DNA of 64,000 nt from Owenia fusiformis (Eukaryota > Annelida > Polychaeta > Sabellida > Oweniidae), in contig CAIIXF020000235.1 in NCBI GenBank assembly GCA_903813345.2, forward strand, positions 268,659 through 332,658. The letters are read 5' to 3'. The notes under the pieces are model-generated. The model did not search any database and was not told the origin of the DNA. It worked only from the letters and a program-made list of their open reading frames with translations. This document shows, piece after piece, positions 10,546-22,612 of the stretch. A program made the translations under genes and the position numbers. Positions within the stretch are counted from its first letter, which is position 1, and the number at the start of each line of letters is the position of its first letter.

Positions 10546-13500
10546 TTGGCTCAAATTTTATATGGCCGCTATTTACCAAAACATGTTTTGGTACTGTTAT
10601 ATTTCGATGTTATACCTGGATAGAATAAATCTAAAGTTAAGAAGGGGTATTCTTGAAATTAGGTCATCTGAAAGAAACATCATTATTAAAATATAAATAT
10701 TTGAAAGTTTCATAAAGTAACTGCATTTAGTTTCAGAGATTAACTTGTATTAACACTATCACTCATTTTCCATGTTTGGAATTGGAAGCCTATATATAGA
10801 CTAATGATAATTATATTAATCTTATTTTTATCTTGATTTTGATATGTTCTTTGATTCATACATGAATGTATCTTGATTACGCTAACCTATGGCATAGAGT
10901 CTCTTTAATAAATTGAAAAATCACCGAAACTTATCATTTTCATTGTTAAGCAACCACCGGGTACTAGAATTAAGGACCTTCGGCCCTGTGTTCAGACAGT
11001 GAATTGTAACCACATTATGTTTGGAAAGGTATAACTTTGTACAGAAAAACTTCTTTTTTGTCCAAATGATATGAGTTGGTTACTTAGTAATTGACCTTAT
11101 ACATGACAAAGTTCCTTGAAAATGGAAAAAGTCTACTTTTTGCCAATTTAAAGTAAACATCGAAAACTGAAATTCTAAGAGCTCTGAAATCTTCACAGGA
11201 CATAAGTTGCAAATACAGCAACTACTTATCAGTCAAAATTCAATATCAGATCCCATACTAAATCCCATATTAGCCAAAATTCAGTATCAGATCCAGTATC
11301 AGAGCTATTCCTTGAGATTTCTCTTGATTTTTACGTTTTCGTTCTATTTTAAGACTTGTTAGTAGTTGAAAATCAAATTGCATCATTTTTGGTCACTATC
11401 ATCGGGCGATGACATAAAAACATGAAAATAAATAAAATAAAAAATATTATGGAATACATAGGTAATTGATGATTGTGATAGCATACGAATATTATAATTT
11501 CTTTGGCCAATCAGATCTAGCGAGTAAGCTTAGCAAAAATTGTTTCTATTTTAGAATTTTTTTTATATCATTCCTTGTAGTGTCTATTTTCTAAAATTGC
11601 CAGAGTGTATACTTTATTTCAGGAAGATCTAAAGATTTTACAACAATTTATTTTTCTGGCAAATGGTAATAACTTTGGCAAAACAAGTTCCATTTTGGGC
11701 AATGCGCTGAATGCCAGTATATGTCAAATTAGACAATCATGATTTCAAATACAGTTGTGAACCTTTGACCATATCTAGTGGCCGTGACATGAGTCACAAA
11801 AAGGTTATTGCAAAATAAAATATATAGATGTTTTTTCTGAAAAAATAAGCTTTCATTTGATCTACATGCAGAGAATATTCAAATAATAGTTTTCTGCACA
11901 TTCTTATCAATAGTTTAAATAATTCAGTATTAACAAACATTTTGTTCGTGAATCTGTTTGTGCTAAAGCAGGTCAATTTAGCCATTGTAGCCAGTACTGA
12001 TACACCAGAAAGAAATAAGGGTTACATCCACATATATCAAACTGATCATATTACTTTCATATATCACTGAAATCAAAAGACCAGTAGCTTTAATATGATA
12101 TATAACACGGTCACATTCCAATTAAATTGAAATTTCACAATGAATTGCGGTAATTAATTTTGATTTTTAATTATCTTAATCAAAATTCACCATTGTGACA
12201 TCATATAGTATATATACACTTCAATTTACTGAACTTAATTAGCCACTAATGGTCAATATAAATCAAATCGACCAATATCCTCACATTAGGCACTGAAAGA
12301 ATACACATTCATAATGTTAACTATGCGAACAAATTGTTTTATATATTTTACTCATATCACGGACATATATTGTTTGACAAGCGTTTCCATAGCAACAAAC
12401 CCCATTTCAGTTATAATCCAAATCTATCCCTATGTCTACAAGAACAAATGGTAACTGTTCGAACATACCAATTTTATCCATAGGATCCACATAGGATCAC
12501 TTCATTTGTATTCACAGTATTTCACTAGATCACCAACTAATAATGAATATAAATGCATTATTCTTAATAATGAAATCTCCTATTCAACACCTGTTTCCAT
12601 GGTAACAATACATGCTTTTCAAATGAGTCAATATCATACATTTTAGATATATACCTCTTTATTGAAATGAGACCAAAACTAATCCAAAGGGCCACAGATA
12701 TTTTAAGTTATAAGACAATTAAAATGTGTTTTGGTATTGAAATTCACAAACTGTGTGCTAAACCTGTGCAATTATAGTAGATTTCAGTAGTTCTGGCCAT
12801 TGCTTCATCAGAGCAAAATATGCTATATCTCAGTGGGTGATTGTCCAATCCTTTTGTTTCGTATACCAACGTATTTGTAAGAAAAGCAGCTTTCATTTGA
12901 TATACATGAAGGTGATATTTTAACTAAATTATAATTACACGATGAATTGGATTAAAGGAGATCAAATGAAATAAACAGTTTTCTATTTGAATTTCACAAT
13001 TGTGATGTCACAATGTAAATTAGAACTGTTTTATACTACAAATTTAGTCACAAATGTTCAAGATTTACCAATCTCTATTGAATTCTCACCATTTACGCAT
13101 TAAAAAGGAGAATATTTTTATCATTTGGTGCACATAAACCTGAAATGAGTATTTAGTTCTTATTAAGTATAACTATTGTTCAATGCCCGTTTCCATGGTA
13201 ACGTCACCTGTTTTCAAAGTAGTTATCTATCACATATTACACGTCAATATCTCAGCTTTCCAACGATACCAAAATATCCCATAGGGTCAGCCGACTATTA
13301 AACTCCTTTATTTATGGACTTTTGAGGCTTGGCCTACTCGCCTAATATGACAACTTCCCAATAAAGTCTTCTGTCGTCTTCCAGAGGAAATTAATATTTC
13401 TTTCTAATAGCTATGATTCTAATCCTAAATAACTCTCAATTATTTTCAACTATCAATGATGTTTCACATACACAATCAATAGATTTTGATCACTAATTTT

Positions 13501-13641
13501 TATATTTTGAAAGGAAAATGTATAGCTTCTAGTCGCATTAGCAATCTTCAAACAACACACTTCATTTTAAGACAGTAAAATGACCTCGAGCAAAATCCCG
13601 CCAGCTTCAATTTGCATACTAATGAACAATATATTTTTCAG
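10546..13641. other. Noncoding upstream region of the TRIM exon
   Basis: AT-rich and without any recognisable gene. Only short chance ORFs occur. One or more 5' exons of the TRIM gene must lie here or further upstream, because the TRIM exon starts at an acceptor with phase, but I could not identify them. It contains three RFX-type X-box-like motifs (separate entry). Similar phrases (AGCTTTCATTTGAT.TACATG near 11850 and 12892; TTTCACAA..GTGA.TCA near 12130 and 13000) suggest an old duplication. Confidence 0.5.
12383..13202. promoter_or_regulatory. Three X-box-like motifs (12383-12396, 12593-12606, 13189-13202)
   Basis: GTTTCCATAGCAAC, GTTTCCATGGTAAC and GTTTCCATGGTAAC match the RFX consensus GTNRCC(0-3N)RGYAAC except at a single base of the left half-site. 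The nearest gene is the TRIM exon, 0.4-1.3 kb downstream. They could be regulatory, or simply copies of an old duplicated segment. Function is inferred from motif shape only. Confidence 0.35.
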
Positions 13642-15422
13642 CTGCTCAGCTTGACACAAGTGATGAAGAAGATGACATAGCTGCCGTGGAACTAGAGGGC
13701 GATGAACTCAACTGTCCTATTTGTATGAAGCGGCTAAAGGAGCCCAAGTTGACACCTTGCGGCCATACCATGTGTTGCCGATGTTTAGATAATTGGGCCC
13801 TTGAAAAAGGCAGAGAAAAGTGTCCTTGTCCTGTATGTAAACAACAAATTAATATGCCGGCAGGGGGAGCTAGAGAATTAAAAGGGAATTATGCATTATC
13901 TGGAGTTTTAGAAACTATAAAACATAAATCGAAGAAAACTGGAAAAGTGAAGAAAACCCGAAAACACGTTAAGTATTGTACAAGCCATCCTAATGAGCAT
14001 CTCAAGTACCACTGTATAGATTGCAAGGAGATTGTGTGCAGTGACTGTATCATAACTGGCACCCACAAAAATCATACAGTCGAAGGATTAAAAGAATGTC
14101 TTAGAAAAATATTGGAACAAAGAGAGTTAACATTACAAAGAATAATTACAAACAATGATAGATTTCAAGAGCATATTGATAATAAAGCAGAAATAGTGAA
14201 GGAAAAAGTTCAATCTGCCAGACAAGTTCAAATTAACGCAGTCAATACGCAATACGAACATGAATTAAAGAAAGTAACGTCTACAGATGATATGGAAACA
14301 ACTAAATACAATCAAATAAAAAGTATTACAAAACAGCACGATAAGAACATAGTCGCAGTCGACGATATACATGAGGACAATATTAGAAAGATCAAAGCGC
14401 ATAATGATCAACTTCAGTCAGAAATAACCGAAACGCAAGGTATACTCCAACAACTCAACTCTAATCAAAAGTTTGAAAACCCAGACGACAGTATACGATT
14501 TCTACAAGAACTAGCCGAGAAAGTACAAGAATGGAAGAAAACCCCAATAGCTGACATCAGACCAGAACTAGCCATTCCACAGTATGTAGATGGTGATTCT
14601 ACAGGAGCAGGTCTAACGTTCGGTTACATATTATCCACAAAAAATATTGTATTAAAACAAATTAAAATGGAGAAATTGTGTACAACTACACCTGTGATCC
14701 ATAACATTACTATATTAGAGAACAGAAGTGTAGTAACTGCTCACTATGAAGCTGGAATTAACATTCATGAACCTACCACTTATGTTATCAAGCATCATAT
14801 CGATATGGAATGTATAAGACTTACATCAATAGGCAATCAAATAATATGTGTAGATTATGATTCTGGTACCATAAGCATTCTGAGTGATGAGGGTGAGCGT
14901 ATAGGATCAGTAGATTGTGTGAAGTCAGTGTATTGTGCAGCAGCAGGGCAAGGAGGAGAATTGGCAGTAATACATAGAGGCAGTGAAACACATGACAAAT
15001 TATCATTCATTAACATTACAGAGAATAGAATAATATTAACATGTGATGTAAAAAAGGATGGATATATACCCAGGATGTCAATCACCTACAATAATGAAGC
15101 AATCATTTCATACTTCAAAGATAACATCATCAGGTGTTATAATCCTCAGAGAGATGAACTATTTACATATGATCCGAATACTCGGGGAGGACATAAGCTT
15201 GTTGCAAAAGGAGTGTGCAGTGATGTATTTGGAAATGTGATAGTAGCTAGTAGCACAACCAATACAGTTCATCTACTCAGTTCCACTTTGAATTACCGTC
15301 AGCTGCTCATAACAGAATGTGAAGGCATCAAGTGGCCTAGGGATGTTGCAATAGACAGTGACGGGAATTTAACTGTAGGATGCTTTACTGGTGAGATCTA
15401 CCGTGTAAAACACCTAGAATGA
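13642..15422 (+). CDS. TRIM-type E3 ubiquitin ligase, main exon (RING, B-box2, coiled coil, NHL-like C-terminus)
   Basis: The exon starts after a good acceptor (ATATTTTTCAG, ending 13641). The frame enters with two bases, so a 5' exon ending in phase 1 is missing and no in-frame ATG precedes the RING. Counting from the Val codon at 13686: RING C10-x2-C13, C25-x-H27, C30-x2-C33, C48-x2-C51; B-box2 C98/H101, C110/C113, C118/C121, H127/H130; a long Lys/Glu/Gln-rich coiled coil at about 135-285; and a C-terminal region of about 280 residues with beta-propeller character ending in a clear NHL-like repeat (WPRDVAIDSDGNLTVG). This is the layout of TRIM2/3/71/45-like proteins. Known role of the family: ubiquitin transfer by the RING, oligomerisation by the coiled coil, target binding by the propeller. 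The coiled coil and propeller are in one exon, as is common in expanded invertebrate TRIM families. The stop is at 15420-15422. Confidence 0.85.
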
Positions 15423-16859
15423 GATGACTAAAGAGTAAGATCGGATGATTGACACGAGCATTAACAATAACATCGATTGTCCTGTAGATGTTGCTATAGA
15501 CATAGGAATATACCTAGAAGGAAGTGACTAAAGAAGTAAGAGTGGATGATTAACAGGAGCATAGAGACCGAATAGTGCGTGTTTTGATCCATTCAATTTG
15601 ATTTTTCAATTACGTGCTAGTATTTGATTAGAATCTACGCACACGTGATTATTCTTATTGAACAAAATCAGTTAAGAAGTATCAATTCTAGTTCAGACAA
15701 CCTCCTTTCCATTCTACAAATAGATGATCAATTCTAAAGTTTACAAAAACCGTTTGTATCATAATTAACAAATAACCCTCAAAATAATCAGAGTTATGCG
15801 TTACCGTACATGTAATATTCTTTCTTTATTCATCTCAAGTTAATTCATGCGTTATTATTTTATAAATAAAATAGAATCATGATGGTTTACTCAATGAGAT
15901 GTCGCCATGCGCGTGCGTTTTATGAAAGTATTTGTTTTTGAAATAATTAACGTAAATTTAGTTCTCATTTATTCTCATTGGAATTTTCAAATATCAGAAA
16001 TGAAGAAGCGGTTATTCGTTACCTCATAAAATGGTAATATAAGATTTATTTGTACTTATGCCCTATTAATTGAAATGTTGATTTCATAAGCTTTTCTACT
16101 TTTATTATTGCATCCCGTAAATCGAAAAAGGAGCTAAGAGGCAAGCAGCGAATTTCTGCTAGAAAATTCAACAAATCTAAAAGATGCATTTGTTTCAGGA
16201 TAATAAATCGCTAAGTGACAAAATGTTTGAATTATGTACGTTGGTCAAATATGGCGTAGTCCTAATCGAGATATGAGCATGTTAAATTATTTGTAACAAT
16301 TACTTTGGCTCATATGAATAAAGAATGAATCAATATACTATTGTTCTCATTTGTATGTCGCCCATACGACGTTTTATTTTAAAAAAGTAGTTTTTTATAA
16401 AATGTTCCACCTTATCATTCTTATTCATACAGTTGCGGTTTCTGAACTCACGGCAGACTTGTCGAAAGGTCCGATGTTATCGCCTTAGTAGGATCGTTAG
16501 ATAACACAATTCACTCATTATGTCTGGATATTTTAAATCAAGTTTAACCACGATCGTTACATTACTGAAAAATACACCCACTTCCTCAGTTTGACAACGG
16601 AAGTCTTCACTTGAATCACTTATCAGACATTCCTTCTACTTAGCGATTAAAATTGTCATAAATGTTCCAATTCCAGTACTAATTTAATTTCTGCAAGACA
16701 CAAACTTGTAAACACATTTAACCTATAAACGAAGGTACCCGTTCAATTTAGAAAAGTTGATATTAACACTTTTCGACTTTATTTTTCCCTCTTCCCACAA
16801 CCCAATTGCTAATAGAATGGGAAACTGCTTTCCTGGACTCAAATGATATAACGCACAAC
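15423..16859. other. TRIM 3' flank with partial duplication of the gene end
   Basis: The last part of the TRIM exon and its first UTR bases (ending GAGATGACTAAAGAGTAAGA..GATTGACACGAGCA, about 15350-15465) recur imperfectly at about 15480-15562 (GATGTTGCTATAGACA..CCTAGAAGGAAGTGACTAAAG..GATTAACAGGAGCA). AATAAA polyadenylation hexamers occur near 15863 and 16318. Nothing else was recognised. Confidence 0.55.
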
Positions 16860-16864
16860 TAAAG

Positions 16865-17378
16865 CTCTGGTGATCCACTCGATTACGCTGGTTACCAAAA
16901 CGAACCGTTTTGGTAACAAAATGTCGGAACGTCGAAGACACGATTTTTCTTTTTTCCTTATTTCACGCGTTGTAGGTAGAATCCCCACAACGTTTTTTCG
17001 CACAAGGTGCATCAGTATCATATGTTTTAGAAAATGTACATATTTGCGAAAAAATAGCTCAGAGGACAACAGAATCGTCAATTTACTTCCTCACTTAAGT
17101 TACATAAACGGTTTTTCGAAAAACAGTTAAGATCTGCACTTTTAACCCAAACCGTTTATGTAACTTAAGTGAGGAAGTAAATCGACGATTCTGTTGTCTT
17201 CTGAACTATTTGTTCGCAAATATGTACAATTTCTTAAACATATGACACTGATACACGTTTGTGTTAAAAAATGTCGTGGGAATTCTTCCTACAACGTGTA
17301 AAATAAGGAAACGAGAAAAATCGTACCTTCCGGATGTTCCGACATTTTGTACCAGCGTAATCGAGTGGATCACCAGTG
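16865..17378. mobile_element. 514-bp foldback element (long inverted-repeat MITE)
   Basis: The whole element is a near-palindrome. Arms of about 250 bp meet near 17120-17145. The outer ends read CTGGTGATCCACTCGATTA (16867 on) and its complement ending at 17376. The candidate 5-bp target duplication TAAAG sits at 16860-16864 and 17379-17383. An extra 12-bp-stem hairpin GTTACCAAAACG..CGTTTTGGTAAC (16891-16917) exists in the left arm only. It has no transposase. The small ORFs on both strands mirror one another because of the palindrome. Confidence 0.75.
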
Positions 17379-17383
17379 TAAAG

Positions 17384-18780
17384 GTCGGTTCGCTACGTGG
17401 AAATCATCTGATTTGCGCAACTGTACATAAATGTTGAGTGACAATCCATAACACTGACTGACACAAACAGAAGTGAAAACTTGACATTTGCAAACTGCTT
17501 CCAAGAAAATGTATTCTTTTTGTCATTTTATATATTTTGAATAACATTGTGTAAACTATTTTGCAATGTGTGAAAATAATCTAAGCCCAAGACTTTATGC
17601 ATTGTGGCTGATTCGTTCCATTTGGGTATTGTTTCTTAAACTTAACATTCGATGCTACGTATCTCGTGCAAAGTTTGAAACACATCTAAAAAATGATCAG
17701 TCCACAATGCACTGAGTTTACTTGTATATGTTAAGGCATGCTTAATGTAAAAGGGGTGAGGGGTGAAAAGGTAGAATTGAACTTATTTGTGTTCTAATAT
17801 ATGCAGGCATACAGGGTGCGTCAAAATGGGAAACTCGTAAATATTATATTTTAAAAATATATGAACAAAAAATCATATCGTGTAAATTGAGTTTAAGGTT
17901 TTTAGATTCGCGGATGTAAAGAGGTGACAACAATCAAATGTTTCTGAATTAATAGAAGCATTTTGTTAAATGAACTGGTCATTCATCGTTCAGGTATAGT
18001 ATAAACATACCAAAAAAAGTGCTTGTGCCAGGTATTTTATGGTTCTAAATAATGTTAGCGTTGTATCATTGTATATTTTTTAGATTGTATCGTAGATATG
18101 AGCACATAATACGTACATGTATGTTAACGGAATCGAATTGAACGATGCACTGTGGCACAAAAATGCAACCCTCTGTTTTAAAATGACACATTGCATTAAG
18201 AATTATACTATTCTTAACTTAACAAATATAATGTAACTCTTAATATAGCAATATGCATATGTATTCCATTGTAACAAATATGATTTTACAATAAAGACTG
18301 CTAAATATTTATGCTTACACGAAACTCTATTAAACTCTATTCTCTATTGTGATTGATGAAGGGAAAGTTGATCGATTTTCACGTATTACGGTTTTGAGTT
18401 TGTTTACCATGCATGCAAGAAATGATTAAACTAGTACCCTCTGCCTAGTGTAGACTGTAATACAGTTCAACAGTCCTACCCACACGACCAATGTCCGTGT
18501 CAGATGCAATGATCATATGTAGAAAGGCGTCTGAATTCATCAGTCTAATTCTAACGTTTTAAAAACATGAGTCAGTTAGAGAAAAGGTGATCACATTCAG
18601 AGGTGTTCAGAGGAGAGGGGTGTTTGCATATACCAGTTTTACTGTACATTGGCACTGATTTTGAAAAAATGGAACTTCTGATCTTCGTATTTGTTCTTGA
18701 AGACGATGCAAAACATCTGCCGGGTTCTCTAATCTGAATTCTTACCAATGTCAAATAGAATGTCAAATAGATAAACAAAG
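17384..18780. other. Intergenic, no gene recognised
   Basis: AT-rich sequence. A single TACAGGGTGCGTCAAAA near 17810 looks like a Tc1/mariner-type terminus, but no partner end was found. An AATAAA occurs near 18290. No coding was supported. Confidence 0.5.
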
Positions 18781-19462
18781 GTCAGTTCCACAAAAGTTGA
18801 AGCTGGGGTCAGTTTCCAAACGTTGAACCAGGTGACAGTTCCACAAAAGTCGAACCGGGGGACAGTTCCAGTTAAGTTGAAACTAGGGTAAGTTTCACAA
18901 AAGTCGAACCAGGGGACAGTTTAAGTAGAGTTGAACGAGGAGTGAGTGCCAGTTTAGTTGAACCAATGATCAGTTCCACAAAAAGTTGAACCAGGGGACT
19001 GTCCCAGTAAAGTTGAACCATGGTACGATTCCAGTTAAGTTGAGACCGGGGTCAGTTCCACAAAAGGTGAACCAAGGGAAAGTTCCAGTAAAGTTGAACC
19101 AGCGGACAGTTCCAATAAAGTTGTAACCGGGGTCAGTTCCACAAAAGTTTAACCTAGGGAAAGTTAAAGTAAACATTGAACCAGGGGACAGTTTCAATAA
19201 AGTTGAAACTGGGGTCAGTTCCACAAAAGTTGAACCCGTTTATCAGCTGTCTCCTCCAGATGTAATATGATATTTCAAGTAAAGTTGAACCAGCGGACAG
19301 TTCCAATAAAGTTGTAACCGGGGTCAGTTCCACAAAAGTTTAACCAAGGGAAAGTTAAAGTAAACATTGAACCAGGGGACAGTTTCAATAAAGTTGAAAC
19401 TGGGGTCAGTTCCACAAAAGTTGAACCCTTTTATCAGCTGTCTCCTCCAGGTGTAATATGAT
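18781..19462. repeat. 27-bp minisatellite with a 185-bp higher-order duplication
   Basis: The unit is CAGTTCCACAAAAGTTGAA(C/G)C.GGGG, 27 bp, in some 24 diverged copies. A 185-bp block (19087-19271) is repeated at 19278-19462 including the non-repeat tail TATCAGCTGTCTCCTCCAG. Because 27 is a multiple of 3, the minus strand shows an ORF with a nine-residue period (FNFTGTVPW), which I read as incidental. Confidence 0.8.
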
Positions 19463-19754
19463 CCCCTAATATTGTATATTGATGAAATCTTAGCAGCAAC
19501 AGGGCTTCTGTACTACATAAATAGCTTAAATGATGCGACTCTAGCTACTGATGTGTTGGCAATATTGATAGAAAAAATAGGTAATTTTGTAGTAATTTGA
19601 TATTCAATAGACCTTTGTATTATAAAAGTAAAAAGAGGTTTTAAGGTTGCCACAAAGAAGTTGTGACATCTCGTTATCACCACCGTTTTTGTCACATGAT
19701 TTCAGTGCAAATGGTCAGTTGTGCAGTATGTAATGCAGGGGCTTCGTTACCCCC

Positions 19755-20270
19755 CTATCACACCAAACTAGTTCTTACCCATTCTTGCCAGTCCTACGAA
19801 AACGTGGCTGTGGTCAGGAAATATGTCTAAACTAATTAGCCACTTCGTTCAATACGTCCATCTCATTCGCAGTTCGTTAAGGTCGCACCACGTCGGTGTG
19901 CAACGTCGTATAACGCGTCCCTTAGTCTACAAGGTCATCATGACCCGATTACAGAACGGAGTGGTCGCTATCGAATTTTGAATCGATTCAAAATTCTAAA
20001 ATTACATTCCCGTCTGAGAACGTTCATGAAGTTCGTAAATAGTCCTTAGAAAGTTGCAGCTACTTTCTTTCCGTTCCCACACAGTTTAAAACCAGTTTTG
20101 AGAAAACGAGAGCATTTTGAGCATGTTCTAAGTTTTATAGGACCTACCCGTTCAAGTACGTTCGATGAAGTTTGTAAATAACCCCAAACGGTTCTAAGTA
20201 CGTCCAGTCCGTTCGTACACAGTTGAAGCCCGTTTTCGAGAACGTAGTGGGAACTAGTTTGGTGTGATAG
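19755..20270. mobile_element. 516-bp MITE with 20-bp perfect terminal inverted repeats
   Basis: CTATCACACCAAACTAGTTC at 19755-19774 is exactly complemented at 20251-20270. The interior is noncoding and GC-richer than its surroundings, with many CGTTC/GAACG words. I saw no clear target duplication, so the superfamily is unassigned. Confidence 0.7.
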
Positions 20271-20919
20271 TAGGGTTAGCAGCAGGCAACAGGCGATTTT
20301 CACCGATTTTCATTTATTTAGACTAGCGTGAGAAATTCTAGTGAAATCCCGGTAATGGTTATTGCACATTTCTAACCATTCACAATTTTTCTTAAAGTTG
20401 ATTCAAGCGGAATATGCCCTGAATAGCCCACCATGTTACAAAGCTATGTTTGGATTTGCCTTATCTATTAGTAAAGTGAAATGTACCCTATATATTAGAA
20501 GTGCCCAGGATAAATTTCTCTGTTTTATTAGTGTATTCGTTTATTCGCCATAAGCATGTTCTTTATGAAAGCCTAATTGATTACATATTTTCGTATTGAG
20601 TGGTTTCAATGAAATATTAAACGTTATAAGTGGACGAAGGTAGTTTTACCATACAACCATGTATAAATAACAAAGTCATCAAATAACCTCTGCAGTAACT
20701 ATTTTTATGTTCTGTGGTTAGATTCGAATAGCAATGTATTAAAATCGAGAAACATGAGCTAACTGGAATTAACTGCAGGTGTGCTTATATTAATATCGAT
20801 AACATAAGCAAGTAACAACTTGGATGCACAATATGTAAGTATAATTGTTTTAAAGTTATGAGTCATGGCATTTTATCCACAGTTAAAGCTAATGCATAAT
20901 TATATCCGTTTATTGGTAT
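20271..20919. other. Intergenic, no gene recognised
   Basis: AT-rich spacer between the MITE and the solo LTR. Nothing was recognised beyond short chance ORFs. Confidence 0.5.
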
Positions 20920-21799
20920 TGTAGCACCCCAGGGGCAGTGCGCTCTTTGCTGATAAGTGGTGGTAGCGTAGCAAATATAATAGCACAACCTACTCCCGGG
21001 GGTGCCATGGGCAATCCTCAAATGACGCTCCCTCACTAAAGCCACCAAACGGGAAAAAGCAAACAGACTAATTATTTAGATTTAATTTACATTAAATAAT
21101 AGAACATAACTTTTATTAACTAAAATTACATATATATTATATATATATATTAATATGTAATACAGATCAAGGAGAATTACAGATGCGCTCATAGGTGAGA
21201 AGGCTGAAGGAGCGCAGATAAATGTTATGTCATGTTGCGACTTCTTAGCCGCTCTCCCGGGGGAGAACTGGCTGTGCTGCTAGGTTGGATGATCGCTCCC
21301 AGTGCGGCTACATTCCCAACGCTTGGCCAAGCGGGAGGAGGTAGCGCAGAAAGACAGCAACATTCCAATGCCAGTCATGACTTACAAAATGAAATCAATT
21401 GATGTAAATTATACTGATCATTTGATAAAGGATACTATATGTAGATGCTCAGTCCAGGATATTGCAGATATGAATTGTTGAAATAATTTGGTGATTTTTA
21501 CATTTCAGAAATCATTTCTCTTTCAAACACGAAATTTAGCATGGAATTACATGTACTGGAATGATTTGAAAGATGATTTGCTTACCAAAACAAAGGTTTA
21601 TTCAAATAATATCCGAATTATATCTAATTAATGTGATTTAGGTAGCCAATAACACTTTAGTCTTCACATGCAGAATATCTAAAGATTTGTCTGAATAAAG
21701 CGAGATTATTATAAAATGATTACAAATCTAATATCGTATTAAGATAAAAGTAACGGCACTAACATGACTAACATATTACATTATTGGTGGGTCGTTACA
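20920..21799 (-). mobile_element. Gypsy-type solo LTR (880 bp)
   Basis: Read on the minus strand it begins TGTAACGACCCACC and ends GGGGTGCTACA, i.e. TG..CA ends. The start matches the LTR of the large element at 29537-37032 (TGTAACGACCCATC). A 4-bp target duplication GTAT flanks it at 20916-20919 and 21800-21803. No internal region or second LTR lies nearby, so it is a solo LTR left by recombination. An AT microsatellite is inside, near 21130-21160. Confidence 0.6.
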
Positions 21800-22196
21800 G
21801 TATAATACTGTCAATCAAATTTTTATTGGCATTGTAATGCTAACACGACGCCATTTGCGTAGCCCCTTTGTCAAATGTTACAGTATACCATACCGTAACT
21901 CAATATAATGATAAATTATATACTTCGACCAGTGAATCTAGTCTTCTCAAATCTAAACTCCAGGAATCTATAAAACAAGTAACTGCATTGTCCACATTCT
22001 AACGAATATACAGCCAAAACTGCAGACATCGAATAGAAACTTAAAGATCAAACTCAAGATTTTTTATTTTTTTATTTCAAATTGATTCGATTATACAGTG
22101 ATAAAGATTTTAAAAGTAGACACATGTTTATGTGTATTTACTGAGTTTACAATTAAAAATGTATGAATATAAAATAGTACCTTTAATTTATACGAA

Positions 22197-22358
22197 AGAG
22201 AGTATGAGCAAAAGAGGATGTTGGGAACGTGTGGAGATGATTGGCGGATGTTTAAATGCCCAAATGGCCTATATGGGCGCTATGTTAAAGTACAGCATCA
22301 GGTTTTAAAGTTTAAACGCACTCTCACACTATGTGAAGTTGCTGTTTTCGAACCATAA
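22197..22358 (+). pseudogene. Orphan fragment of an F-type lectin terminal exon
   Basis: The frame GTCGDDWRMFKCPNG..LYGRYVKVQ..TLTLCEVAVFEP ends at TAA (22356-22358). It is nearly the same as the last exon (second half of the type-II lectin domain) of the minus-strand gene at 44765-48043, including the post-stop TAAAATACT. Upstream of about 22200 the similarity fades and the first residues of the exon and its acceptor are lost. No companion exons lie nearby. This is a 5'-truncated exon copy about 17 kb from the lectin cluster. Confidence 0.75.
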
Positions 22359-22612
22359 AATACTCTACCATTGTGAAACATCTGGAAGATTAGCAAATAC
22401 AGTCTCCTAAAAAATAGTTTACTGTTAATATTTGTTCATTATTTACCGATGTAATTATAGGTCGTCCAGAATTTCTAATTACATTTCAAAAGTAATTGTT
22501 GGAAAAAATGCAATTGAAAAATAGCTCTTTGAATTAAGAAAGAGGTTCCCAATCCGATCAAAATAAACTAAAACATATGTTACGTATATCATTGGTCTTT
22601 GATATTGATATA

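Noticed and set aside
17810-17826. Second Tc1/mariner element starting TACAGGGTGCGTCAAAA
   Set aside because: No matching inverted end was found downstream or upstream.
18970-19224. Protein with nine-residue repeats (FNFTGTVPW)
   Set aside because: It is read from a 27-bp minisatellite with no start context, no splice signals and no neighbouring coding.
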